In this document: positions 26,246 through 33,724 of the stretch, piece after piece | Position numbering within the stretch: the first letter of the stretch is position 1 | How the letters are laid out: each line of letters starts with the position of its first letter | Assembly (NCBI GenBank): GCA_041582875.1 | Contig: JBFHGX010000007.1 | Coordinates: forward strand, 1 to 58,743 | Reading direction: 5' to 3' | Length of the DNA stretch: 58,743 nucleotides | DNA from: UBA6244 sp041582875 | Lineage (GTDB): Bacteria; Bacteroidota; Bacteroidia; Bacteroidales; F082 | The notes under the pieces: generated by a model | Databases searched by the model: none | Seen by the model: only the letters and a program-made list of their open reading frames with translations | Told to the model about the DNA's origin: nothing | Position numbers and translations under genes: made by a program

Positions 26246-27760
26246 TTAATGAATCACAGTAAATAGTCTACTCCAGCGAATTTTACCATCAAGTAACGAC
26301 TTATTCTGGTCGAGCGACAGCCAAACAAACTCAGGTTTACCCACAACGTGGTCTTCAGGCACAAACCCCCAATAACGTGAATCGGCAGAATTGTGTCGGT
26401 TATCTCCCATCATCCAATAATAATTTAGATGGGGAACATAGCTGTTTGTCACATTTCCATTAATCAGGATTTGTCCATTTTTAACTTGAAGGATATTTCC
26501 TTCATAGGTGGTGATTAAGCGCCTATATATCGGCAAGTTTTTTATCGTAAGCTGAATAGGCACTCCTTTTTGGGGTATGTATAAAGGTCCAAAATTATCG
26601 CGATTCCATTTAAATGCAGAATCGTTAGGAAAAATCTCAGGCGCCCATTTTCCAGCAGGTTCATTCAGGGGTTCTGCCGACTTTACTACAGAAAGACGTT
26701 GAAGTTCATCACGACTTTCTTCGGTAAGGTTATAAATAAATTGTCCGGGAACATTGGTGCGCGAACCTTCAGTAATATCTAGTTTATCTAGAACCTTTGG
26801 ATTGATGCTACTTCCATCAGTAATTACTCGGTATTGATACTGTATTTTTTCAGGATTAATGGCCTTTTTTCCGTTAAGATATACCTGACGATCCACAATT
26901 TTCAAGGTGTCTCCTGGCAAGCCAATACATCTTTTTACATAATTTTCACGTTTATCAACCGGACGTTCCACAATTTCACCAAAATTACGCTTGTCACTCC
27001 AGACGCGATCTCTACCATATTCATTGATCAGTGTGTAATAACTAACATTGCTCTGAAATCGCGTAGAAACGGTATCCCCGGCAGGGTAGTTGAAAACAAC
27101 AGCATCATTGTGCCTTACCGATCTGAATCCCGGAAACCGATAAAAAGGTAAGCTGATCCATTCCACATAAGATTTTACCGTTTCGGTAAGCGGCATGGTG
27201 TGATGCACAAAAGGAAAAGCCAGAGGCGTATTGGGAATTTTCGGTCCAAAAGTAATTTTACTAACAAATAAATAATCGCCAACCAGCAACGATTTTTCCA
27301 TAGATGAAGTGGGAATAGTGTATGCTTCCAATAAAAATGTCCGAATAATTGTAGCCGCAACAACGGCAAATATAATGGCATCAGTCCACTCACGAATTAC
27401 CGTTTTTTTCCGTATGGATCGATTGTCAGGATCAATGTATGATTCATCAGTTCTTAAACCTAAATAGGGCAAATAAACAATTGGAAGTGCCACCGCCATA
27501 AGTTGTTCTACAAGTTTGAACTTACCGAAACATTTGACCAGTTCAACCAACATCAACATGTACATGAAAACGTTTAAGAAAGGGAACAACAACAATGCAT
27601 ACCACCATATAGGTTTTTTGATAATTTGCAAAAAAACGTAAAGATTATAAAAAGGAACCAAGGTTTCCCATCCTTTACGACCCGACTTAACAAACAAAGA
27701 CCATGCAAATATGGTAGGAATTGTAAAGGAAAGTGGAATTAACAATATGAGCTCGAGCAT
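26246..27760 (-). CDS. lepB: Signal peptidase I with large insertion
   Basis: Type I signal peptidase cleaves signal peptides from exported proteins at the inner membrane. Residues 1-150 contain several hydrophobic segments, and the catalytic Ser is in TIPTSSMEKSLLVGDY (Ser-153). The catalytic Lys is in ENYVKRCIGLPGDTLKI (Lys-276), and the box MMGDNRHNSADSRYWGFVP near the C terminus confirms the family. The 504 residues are much longer than E. coli LepB (324). The extra length is in N-terminal membrane segments and in a stretch of about 140 residues between VYLNGK and the MMGDN box. Enlarged versions are common in Bacteroidota. The transcript would start just before a large inverted repeat. 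Confidence 0.93.
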   Translation of the reverse strand: MLELILLIPLSFTIPTIFAWSLFVKSGRKGWETLVPFYNLYVFLQIIKKPIWWYALLLFPFLNVFMYMLMLVELVKCFGKFKLVEQLMAVALPIVYLPYLGLRTDESYIDPDNRSIRKKTVIREWTDAIIFAVVAATIIRTFLLEAYTIPTSSMEKSLLVGDYLFVSKITFGPKIPNTPLAFPFVHHTMPLTETVKSYVEWISLPFYRFPGFRSVRHNDAVVFNYPAGDTVSTRFQSNVSYYTLINEYGRDRVWSDKRNFGEIVERPVDKRENYVKRCIGLPGDTLKIVDRQVYLNGKKAINPEKIQYQYRVITDGSSINPKVLDKLDITEGSRTNVPGQFIYNLTEESRDELQRLSVVKSAEPLNEPAGKWAPEIFPNDSAFKWNRDNFGPLYIPQKGVPIQLTIKNLPIYRRLITTYEGNILQVKNGQILINGNVTNSYVPHLNYYWMMGDNRHNSADSRYWGFVPEDHVVGKPEFVWLSLDQNKSLLDGKIRWSRLFTVIH

Positions 27761-27811
27761 GTTGAATCGATTAAAATTATGTTTGCAAGATAACAGCTAT
27801 CTTTATATCAA

Positions 27812-27840
27812 CGCGTTAATTTATGTTAAGACTTAACGCG
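27812..27840 (-). promoter_or_regulatory. Inverted repeat in the lepB leader
   Basis: CGCGTTAA (27812-27819) and TTAACGCG (27833-27840) form a perfect 8-bp inverted repeat. Nested inside is GTTAAG-A-CTTAAC (27825-27837), which overlaps the second arm. The repeat lies 3 nt downstream of a -7 box on the minus strand, at the expected transcription start, so it could be an operator or a 5' mRNA hairpin. Confidence 0.6.
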
Positions 27841-27843
27841 CTG

Positions 27844-27851
27844 CAAAAATA
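27844..27851 (-). promoter_or_regulatory. Putative -7 box of lepB
   Basis: Minus-strand TATTTTTG fits TAnnTTTG and lies 83 nt before the lepB ATG, immediately before the inverted repeat. Confidence 0.5.
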
Positions 27852-27996
27852 GAAAAAATGGGCTCTGGATGACCACAACTAAATTGAATTCGTTTGATAG
27901 TGGTCGGGATTTAAGATCGCAATTTAAAACAAGCTCTAAATTGGTAACTTAAACAACAATTATCTATTTTTATGATTCCAATCTTGATAAATATGC

Positions 27997-28004
27997 TACT
28001 TTTG
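27997..28004 (+). promoter_or_regulatory. Putative -7 box of sucC
   Basis: TACTTTTG fits TAnnTTTG and ends 37 nt before the sucC ATG. No -33 TTG was found at normal spacing. Confidence 0.45.
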
Positions 28005-28041
28005 AAGGCGTAAAATTGAAAGTTAACAAAGAAATCTACCT

Positions 28042-29232
28042 ATGAACCTACACGAATATCAGGGCAAATCAATCCTTCAGCAATATGGCGTTGCTGTACC
28101 ATACGGGATTGTAGCCAACTCTCCCGAAGAAGCCATTCAGGCAGCCAAAGACATTAAAAAGAAGGTCGGATTAGATGTTTGGGCTGTAAAAGCTCAAATT
28201 CATGCCGGTGGCCGAGGAAAAGGAGGAGGTGTAAAAATTGCTAAAACCCTTGAGGAAGCAGGCACATATGCTGATCAGATTTTAGGTATGATGCTCATTA
28301 CTCCTCAAACCAAACAAGAAGGAAAATTGGTTAGCAAGGTGCTTGTTGAACAAAACATATATTATCCTGGCCCTGAAAATGTGGAAGAATACTACATGAG
28401 TATTCTACTAAACCGTGATGCAGGTCAAAATATGGTGATGTATTCACCTCGCGGAGGGATGAACATTGAACAGGTTGCAGAAGAAACTCCCGATGAAATT
28501 TTTCACGAGTTGGTTGACCCACAAGTGGGTTTAACTGGCTTTCAGGCTCGTCGAATAGCATTTAATCTGGGGTTAAGTGGCGTGGCTTTTAAAGAGATGG
28601 TTAAATTTGTTACCTCTCTTTACAATGCTTATGTGGGTTCAGATGCCAGCTTGTTTGAAATTAACCCGGTTATCAAAGCTGCCGATGGAAAAGTGTATGC
28701 CGCTGATGCAAAAGTGAGCATCGACAACAATTCATTATTCCGTCATAAGGATATAGCAGCCATGCGCGATCTTACAGAAGAAGACCCCATTGAAGTGGAA
28801 GCTAGTCGCTTCGATTTGAATTTTGTTAAACTGGATGGAAATGTGGGTTGTATGGTTAATGGTGCGGGGTTGGCTATGGCTACCATGGACATGATTAAAA
28901 TGTCGGGGGGTGATCCGGCCAACTTCCTGGATGTAGGAGGCACTGCAGACGCTAAACGTGTTGAGGAAGCTTTTCGCATTATCCTAAAAGATCCCAACGT
29001 AAAAGCAATTTTGGTAAATATTTTTGGTGGAATTGTACGTTGCGACCGTGTAGCTCAAGGAATTGTTGATGCTTATAAAAATATTGGTGACATAAGTGTT
29101 CCTATTATCGTTCGATTGCAAGGAACCAATGCAAAAGAAGGTAAAGAACTGATCGATGCATCGGGATTAAAAGTTCATTCTGCCATTCAATTGGTTGATG
29201 CAGCAAAATTAGTAAACGAAGTATTAAGATAG
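28042..29232 (+). CDS. sucC: Succinyl-CoA synthetase, ADP-forming, beta subunit
   Basis: The beta subunit binds the nucleotide and ADP-grasp fold for substrate-level phosphorylation in the TCA cycle. The 396-residue product starts MNLHEYQGKSILQQYGV, has the ATP-grasp loop VWAVKAQIHAGGRGKGGGVK, ASLFEINPVIKAADGKVYAAD, NGAGLAMATMDMIKMSGG, and the C-terminal NIFGGIVRCDRVAQGIVDA. Length is normal. The alpha subunit gene sucD, often adjacent, is absent: a terminator follows 20 nt downstream and the next gene is on the other strand. The two subunits must therefore be encoded apart, or sucD lies outside the window. Confidence 0.97.
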   Translation: MNLHEYQGKSILQQYGVAVPYGIVANSPEEAIQAAKDIKKKVGLDVWAVKAQIHAGGRGKGGGVKIAKTLEEAGTYADQILGMMLITPQTKQEGKLVSKVLVEQNIYYPGPENVEEYYMSILLNRDAGQNMVMYSPRGGMNIEQVAEETPDEIFHELVDPQVGLTGFQARRIAFNLGLSGVAFKEMVKFVTSLYNAYVGSDASLFEINPVIKAADGKVYAADAKVSIDNNSLFRHKDIAAMRDLTEEDPIEVEASRFDLNFVKLDGNVGCMVNGAGLAMATMDMIKMSGGDPANFLDVGGTADAKRVEEAFRIILKDPNVKAILVNIFGGIVRCDRVAQGIVDAYKNIGDISVPIIVRLQGTNAKEGKELIDASGLKVHSAIQLVDAAKLVNEVLR

Positions 29233-29250
29233 TCTTTTAACATACCCGTT

Positions 29251-29286
29251 AGCGACCGGAGTAGTATTATTGCTCCGGTTTTTTTG
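29251..29286 (+). terminator. Rho-independent terminator after sucC
   Basis: ACCGGAG pairs with CTCCGGT with a loop of about ten bases, followed by a run of six or more T on the plus strand. Confidence 0.85.
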
Positions 29287-29433
29287 TACTCAAAAAAAAG
29301 TTATTATGAATATGGTGTTGTGGCAAAACAATGGAAGCTTGTATACCTACACACCACATACATGAAGGAACATGGTGAGTTTCTCGCTGTTAAATTCCAC
29401 AATACATTTTGATTTCAAAATATGAGGGGCTAT

Positions 29434-30273
29434 TTATTTTTTGTGAAATTTAAGCAACTGATAACGCCAAAGTTCTTCGCGAAGTGCTTTATATTGGTAG
29501 ATACCTGATTTGTAATGTATTTTGGCGAATTTACTGGTGTCATGAAACAAGTTATAAATCATGGTAGGTAGAGCGCCTCCAAGTGAGGCATAATACATTC
29601 GGCGCGAAGTGGGAGAAATTTCCTTTGTTAAATCCAAGGATTGGTCAAAAATCAGCCCTTCTTTTTCCAAGGTATCGACAAATTCATTCTGGGTAAGGAT
29701 GGGAGCCAAACTCCAGGTTAGTCTCCATTTATTAAGCCATTGGTGCGGATCAGATCGGTCATCAACTTTAAAATAATCAGCCAATACCAACACTCCACCA
29801 GGTTTAAGAATCCGCATGGCTTCTTTTGCAAACTTGGTCTTATCCTGAGCTGATGTTAGTGACTCAATCGCCCAAATCAAATCGAAAGTGGCTTCATTAA
29901 ACGAGGTCTCTGCATAATCTTCCAACCTAAAATCCACCAAGTGGTTAAGATTTAACGAATTTAACTGATTGTTTGCAAAGGTGAGCTGTCTCTCGCTCAA
30001 GGTAATACCAGTAACTTTGGCATGAAGGGTAGTTGCAAGAAAAAACGAAGACCCCCCTACTCCACAGCCAGCATCCAGAATTCGCGTTTTTTTACTCCTG
30101 CCAACAAAATCAAGCATGGCCACATTGGTATTTTTCAATGCCTGCAGAAAAGAACGAGTGTGTGGATACCATACTCCATAATGGACAGCCATTGCTTTCT
30201 TAAGCTTCCACCACTGTTCATAATGTTCCAGTGTTTGATTGTAGTAATCAGCTATGTCACGATTGGTAAACAA
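29434..30273 (-). CDS. SAM-dependent methyltransferase (class I)
   Basis: The product is a 279-residue class I methyltransferase when started at TTG 30273 (MFTNRDIADYYNQTLEHYEQ). SAM motif I is ILDAGCGVGGSSFFLA, motif II/III regions include LVDFRLEDYAETSFNEATFD and LKPGGVLVLADYF. The sequence looks like the sterol/tocopherol/demethylmenaquinone methyltransferase relatives (YYNQT, WYPHTRSF). The open frame extends 40 codons further upstream to 30393, but that stretch is hydrophobic with no family likeness, and a -7 box (30295-30302) lies inside it, so the TTG start is preferred. The substrate is unknown; no biosynthetic neighbours were seen. Confidence 0.8.
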   Translation of the reverse strand: MFTNRDIADYYNQTLEHYEQWWKLKKAMAVHYGVWYPHTRSFLQALKNTNVAMLDFVGRSKKTRILDAGCGVGGSSFFLATTLHAKVTGITLSERQLTFANNQLNSLNLNHLVDFRLEDYAETSFNEATFDLIWAIESLTSAQDKTKFAKEAMRILKPGGVLVLADYFKVDDRSDPHQWLNKWRLTWSLAPILTQNEFVDTLEKEGLIFDQSLDLTKEISPTSRRMYYASLGGALPTMIYNLFHDTSKFAKIHYKSGIYQYKALREELWRYQLLKFHKK

Positions 30274-30294
30274 TAAAATATCTTTAAGCACCAA

Positions 30295-30302
30295 CAAAAT
30301 TA
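30295..30302 (-). promoter_or_regulatory. Putative -7 box of the methyltransferase gene
   Basis: Minus-strand TAATTTTG fits TAnnTTTG. It lies 21 nt before the TTG start and inside the longer open frame, supporting the shorter product. Confidence 0.45.
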
Positions 30303-30406
30303 GCCAAATATTAGGGATAGAACAACAGAAAAGCATATTTAATCTAGCCTTTATAGATTCGGGAAAAAAATATTGGTTGTAAAAGATGGTCAAGAGGATA
30401 TTTTAT

Positions 30407-30414
30407 TAGTTTTG
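30407..30414 (+). promoter_or_regulatory. Putative -7 box of the response regulator gene
   Basis: TAGTTTTG fits TAnnTTTG and lies 47 nt before the ATG at 30462. No -33 TTG at normal spacing. Confidence 0.35.
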
Positions 30415-30461
30415 TCAAGTGTCGTTAAGATAATTTCATTACCCATCTACAAAATCATACC

Positions 30462-30851
30462 ATGAGTTCTACAAGCTTCAATTGGGCTGCAAAAACTATC
30501 CTTATTGTGGAGGATGTTGATTCAAGTAGGCGTTATTTCGAAGCAGCACTAAAGCTTACCAAAGCTCGACTACTCTACGCTGTCAATGGCAAAGAAGCCA
30601 TGGACCTATTGGACAAAGACCCTACAATAGATTTGGTGCTGTTAGACATATACTTGCCATTGGTTAATGGGATAGATGTACTCAAACACATCCGCAAAGT
30701 AAATAAAGACATTCCAGTTATTGTACAAACAGCCTATACAGGTTACCACAATGAAGAAGAAGCGTTTGATGCAGGAGCGAATATTTTTTTAGCTAAGCCC
30801 GTCAGTCTTAATTCATTATATCAGGAAATAGAACATTTGTTGTATCCCTAG
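30462..30851 (+). CDS. Single-domain response regulator
   Basis: The 129-residue protein is essentially one receiver domain. KTILIVEDVDSSRRYFEAAL provides the acidic pair, DLVLLDIYLPLVNGIDVL holds the phosphorylated Asp-62, PVIVQTAYT the Thr/Ser switch, and NIFLAKPVSL the conserved Lys. There is no output domain, so it is a CheY-like or phosphorelay element acting by protein contact. The TPR-sensor kinase gene starts 71 nt downstream on the same strand and is the obvious partner, if that kinase is functional. Confidence 0.92.
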   Translation: MSSTSFNWAAKTILIVEDVDSSRRYFEAALKLTKARLLYAVNGKEAMDLLDKDPTIDLVLLDIYLPLVNGIDVLKHIRKVNKDIPVIVQTAYTGYHNEEEAFDAGANIFLAKPVSLNSLYQEIEHLLYP

Positions 30852-30921
30852 GTTTTCAAATCAACTTTATTTGTATTTTGGTTCAAGAATAATTGTTCGG
30901 TTAACTTAAACCTTTACAATC

Positions 30922-32046
30922 TTGAAAAAAGTTGTTTTTATATTCGTATTTCTGTATTGTTTATTGTCATTCCTACAAGGACAAGAAAGCCAACATGCAA
31001 CATATCAAATGGATACGATGCTTGCAACGAAATACTATAATCTTTGTAAAGAAACAATTTACGTTTATCCAGATAGCGCTTTAAAATATAGCGATTCTCT
31101 ATTATTTGTTTCAACCAAAGCCAATTACACGCTTGGAAAGTTCAACGCGCACAACATTAAAGGGATATTGCATTTAATATTCAAAGAAAATGATGACGCC
31201 GTTAAAGAATATCATGTGGCTCTTTCATTATCAGATAGTTTGCCTGACAAAAGAAAAAAAGCGATGGTTTTAGGTAATTTAGGCGTTGTTTTTCGTCAAT
31301 CATTCATGACCGACAGCGCCCTTTTTTACATAAACAAAACAGCTGAGTATTCTCAAAAACAGCACATTAAAGATATGTATGCAAAAGCGATCTTTGAATT
31401 AGGCAGTTTATACCTTAATCAAGACAATTACATAAAGGCTTCAAAATATTTATTAGAGAGCCGGGACACATACGAAACACTACAAGACTCTAACTTATTG
31501 ACATACGTTTACAGCACCTTAGGAGTATTATACCTAAAGGTGAATCATTTTGATGAATCATTAGCTAATTTTCAAAAAGCCATTCAACTTGACGAATCCA
31601 TACCAGAGATCAATAATGTAGCCGGTTTATATTCAAACATAGGTGAATTATATTTTCGTATCAAAAGAAATCTGGATACAGCCCTGGTATTCTACAGAAT
31701 GGCCATACCACTTGCTATGCCTTATCAGGAAGAAAGTGTCAAAATAACATCTCATGTGAATATAGGGAACGTGTTTACTGAAAAAATGGAGTATGATTCA
31801 GCAGCGTATTATTATCAAAGGGCATATAACAGCCCGAATATATCCAATCACCCTGAAAAAAAAGCTGCGATATTGGTAAATTTAGGCATACTGCATCTTC
31901 AAAAACAAGAATATTTAAAAGCACGATTTTTCCTTGAAAAAGGATATGAGATATCGAAAGAATTAAACCTCCTCGTTTATCAGAAAAACGCCCTCCTTGA
32001 GCTTTCGCAATTAGATAGCATTTCGGGTAATTTATTGCAATCATAG
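30922..32046 (+). CDS. TPR sensor-kinase, N-terminal half (ends at in-frame TAG)
   Basis: The 374-residue product begins at TTG 30922 with a hydrophobic signal-like segment (VVFIFVFLYCLLSFLQGQ) and then carries a periplasmic TPR array of about eight repeats (for example AKAIFELGSLYLNQDNYIKA, IPEINNVAGLYSNIGELYFR). It ends with SISGNLLQS followed by TAG at 32044-32046. Downstream, in the same frame with only four codons between, is the membrane and kinase half. Full-length members of this Bacteroidota family continue without a break, so this is most likely an interrupted gene. As read, the protein would be a secreted or periplasmic TPR fragment with no transmembrane anchor except the leader. 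A sequencing error or amber readthrough is the alternative. Confidence 0.75.
   Translation: MKKVVFIFVFLYCLLSFLQGQESQHATYQMDTMLATKYYNLCKETIYVYPDSALKYSDSLLFVSTKANYTLGKFNAHNIKGILHLIFKENDDAVKEYHVALSLSDSLPDKRKKAMVLGNLGVVFRQSFMTDSALFYINKTAEYSQKQHIKDMYAKAIFELGSLYLNQDNYIKASKYLLESRDTYETLQDSNLLTYVYSTLGVLYLKVNHFDESLANFQKAIQLDESIPEINNVAGLYSNIGELYFRIKRNLDTALVFYRMAIPLAMPYQEESVKITSHVNIGNVFTEKMEYDSAAYYYQRAYNSPNISNHPEKKAAILVNLGILHLQKQEYLKARFFLEKGYEISKELNLLVYQKNALLELSQLDSISGNLLQS
32044..32046 (+). other. In-frame amber codon splitting the TPR sensor kinase
   Basis: TAG interrupts one continuous reading frame between GNLLQS and LNYKLYHAISDSLK. Both flanks are clearly parts of one family architecture. A single substitution (for example CAG or AAG to TAG) is enough to explain it. 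Confidence 0.85.
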
Positions 32047-32058
32047 CTCAACTATAAA

Positions 32059-33102
32059 TTGTATCACGCCATATCCGATAGCCTAAAAACAATCAATGCA
32101 AAAAATGAAATTGCCATTACGAAGTTCAATAAACAACTTGAATTGGAAAAATTTAATAACGAATTTTTACTTCAACAAAACAACCTTAAAAATAAGCAGA
32201 TAACCAACCAAAAATTAATCATTTGGATTGCGCTATCAGCATCACTCATGATGCTGATACTAATATACACTTTATACGTTTCAAGACTAAAACGAAAGAA
32301 ACTCTTGAATCAATTGAGTCAGAAACATCGCGACTTAGTTTTAATGAACGAAGAACTTAAGGTTACCAACGAAACGCTTAAGGCACATCAAGAACAGTTG
32401 AAACAACTGAATATCACCAAAGTCAAATTTTTCTCTATCTTGGGACATGATTTAAAAAGCCCATTCAACAGTCTGTTAGGAATGCTTGACCTGCTCAATC
32501 AACAATGGAAATCTTTTGAAGACCACGAAAAGCACGATCATATCAAGTCACTTTTTAAAGCAACGAAGAAAACATATCGCTTGTTGGAAGATTTATTGAG
32601 TTGGAGAAAAGCAAAGCAAGGTCTTATCGAATACCAACCCGAAACCTTTGCTCTTAAAGCAAAAATCAATTACATAGTTGATTATTTTACGCCGTTAATT
32701 ACAAGTAAAAATTTGTCGGTAATACTGCTAATTGCAGACAAAGAGGAATTGACCACGGATCCTCATCTATTTGCACGAATCATCCAAAACATGGTTCACA
32801 ATGCCATAAAATTCACTCCCTCAGGCGGGGAAATCACCATAAAATGTGAAAAGAATACATTAGGGCAATTTTGCGTATGTGTTTCAGATACCGGAATTGG
32901 CATACCAGAAAACAGAGTCGCAAATATATTTAAGTTAGACTCCGACTTCAATCGACCGGGAACCAATAACGAAAAAAGCACAGGAATGGGACTTATTCTT
33001 ATTCATGAGTATGCAGAGATTATTAATGGAACTTTAACAGTATCAAGCATTGAAGGAAAAGGAAGTACCTTTTGTTTGTGCTTGAAAAAAAATAATATCT
33101 AA
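32059..33102 (+). CDS. TPR sensor-kinase, C-terminal half (membrane and kinase)
   Basis: From TTG 32059 the product has 347 residues; it is the continuation in the same frame as the preceding TPR half. A hydrophobic segment (LIIWIALSASLMMLILIYTL) anchors the protein, followed by a short coiled coil and the histidine-kinase core: FFSILGHDLKSPFNSLLGML with the phosphorylated His (residue 130 here, residue 509 counted from 30922), ARIIQNMVHNAIKFTPSGG as the N box, and SDTGIGIPENRVANIF and GMGLILIHEYAEIINGTL as G boxes. No receiver domain is attached. If an independent ribosome start at this TTG works, it would give a kinase without a sensor. No ATG lies nearby. Confidence 0.75.
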   Translation: MYHAISDSLKTINAKNEIAITKFNKQLELEKFNNEFLLQQNNLKNKQITNQKLIIWIALSASLMMLILIYTLYVSRLKRKKLLNQLSQKHRDLVLMNEELKVTNETLKAHQEQLKQLNITKVKFFSILGHDLKSPFNSLLGMLDLLNQQWKSFEDHEKHDHIKSLFKATKKTYRLLEDLLSWRKAKQGLIEYQPETFALKAKINYIVDYFTPLITSKNLSVILLIADKEELTTDPHLFARIIQNMVHNAIKFTPSGGEITIKCEKNTLGQFCVCVSDTGIGIPENRVANIFKLDSDFNRPGTNNEKSTGMGLILIHEYAEIINGTLTVSSIEGKGSTFCLCLKKNNI

Positions 33103-33118
33103 AAAGATTACTTTTTTC

Positions 33119-33148
33119 TTGCATAGACTAATAATTTATGTACTTTTG
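33119..33148 (+). promoter_or_regulatory. Bacteroidota-type promoter of tRNA-Pro
   Basis: TTG (33119-33121) is followed after 19 nt by TACTTTTG (33141-33148). The tRNA begins 31 nt downstream of the -7 box. Confidence 0.75.
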
Positions 33149-33179
33149 CCGCTGCTTTAACAGCAAGTTCATACACGTT

Positions 33180-33254
33180 CGGGGTATAGCGTAGTCCGGT
33201 TATCGCGCCTGCTTTGGGAGCAGGAGGTCGGGTGTTCGAATCACCCTACCCCGA
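33180..33254 (+). tRNA. tRNA-Pro(TGG)
   Basis: The 75-nt segment folds as a tRNA: acceptor CGGGGTA paired with TACCCCG and an A discriminator, a D arm AGC..., anticodon stem CCTGC/GCAGG with loop TTTGGGA giving anticodon TGG, and the T arm with GGTTCGAATC-like loop (GTGTTCGAATCAC). CCA is not encoded (next bases are CA after the A). It is followed within ten bases by a strong terminator. Confidence 0.96.
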
Positions 33255-33263
33255 CACAATCAA

Positions 33264-33299
33264 AAGCCTTGTAATCAGATGATTGCAAGGCTTTTTTTT
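33264..33299 (+). terminator. Rho-independent terminator after tRNA-Pro
   Basis: AAGCCTTG pairs with CAAGGCTT around a partly paired loop (AATCA...TGATT), followed by a run of eight T. Confidence 0.9.
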
Positions 33300-33724
33300 G
33301 TTTACACCTTCTTTCTAAACCATCGATTATGCGAATTAATAATTCCACACATGCTTATTTGAATATGTTAAGGGATGTGAGGAGCGTCCCACATTCTTAA
33401 CGCAATTCTTCTAAATCCGATTAAGTTTTTATTTCATTCTCCATAATGGAAATTAAAAAAATATGCTACTTTTAACCGGTGTAATACCACGTCGAATTAT
33501 CGATTGTTAATTTAATGCTTAAACAATTATAACGACGGGATACTATGAACACTTAAAGGTAGTTTAACTAACGTTCGATTGTAAAGAATAAGCCAGACAA
33601 ACTAACTTTATGACATAAATAGTTCCATAATTCATGAGCATGAAATATTGGATAAGTCAACGTCCCTAATATTTATGAATGATTTAAACCCGATTAAAAT
33701 ACAATTAAAATATATTTATATCAA
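33300..33724 (+). other. 425-nt non-coding gap upstream of pgi
   Basis: No plausible gene is seen in either strand. The stretch is AT-rich. It contains a hairpin GTTAAG...CTTAAC at 33367-33401 (see separate entry) and a weak -7-like TACTTTTA about 255 nt before the pgi ATG. The last 200 bases show no recognisable motif. Confidence 0.6.
33367..33401 (+). other. Strong hairpin in the tRNA-Pro/pgi gap
   Basis: GTTAAG pairs with CTTAAC, then ATGTG with CACAT, one A-C mismatch, and GGA with TCC around the loop GCG; one bulged G on the 5' side. No T-run follows, so it is not an ordinary terminator. It could be part of a small RNA or an mRNA leader element, but this is inference. Confidence 0.5.

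Noticed and set aside
29287..29430. Small frames between sucC and the methyltransferase
   Set aside because: They encode fewer than 20 residues each, with no recognisable family or promoter.
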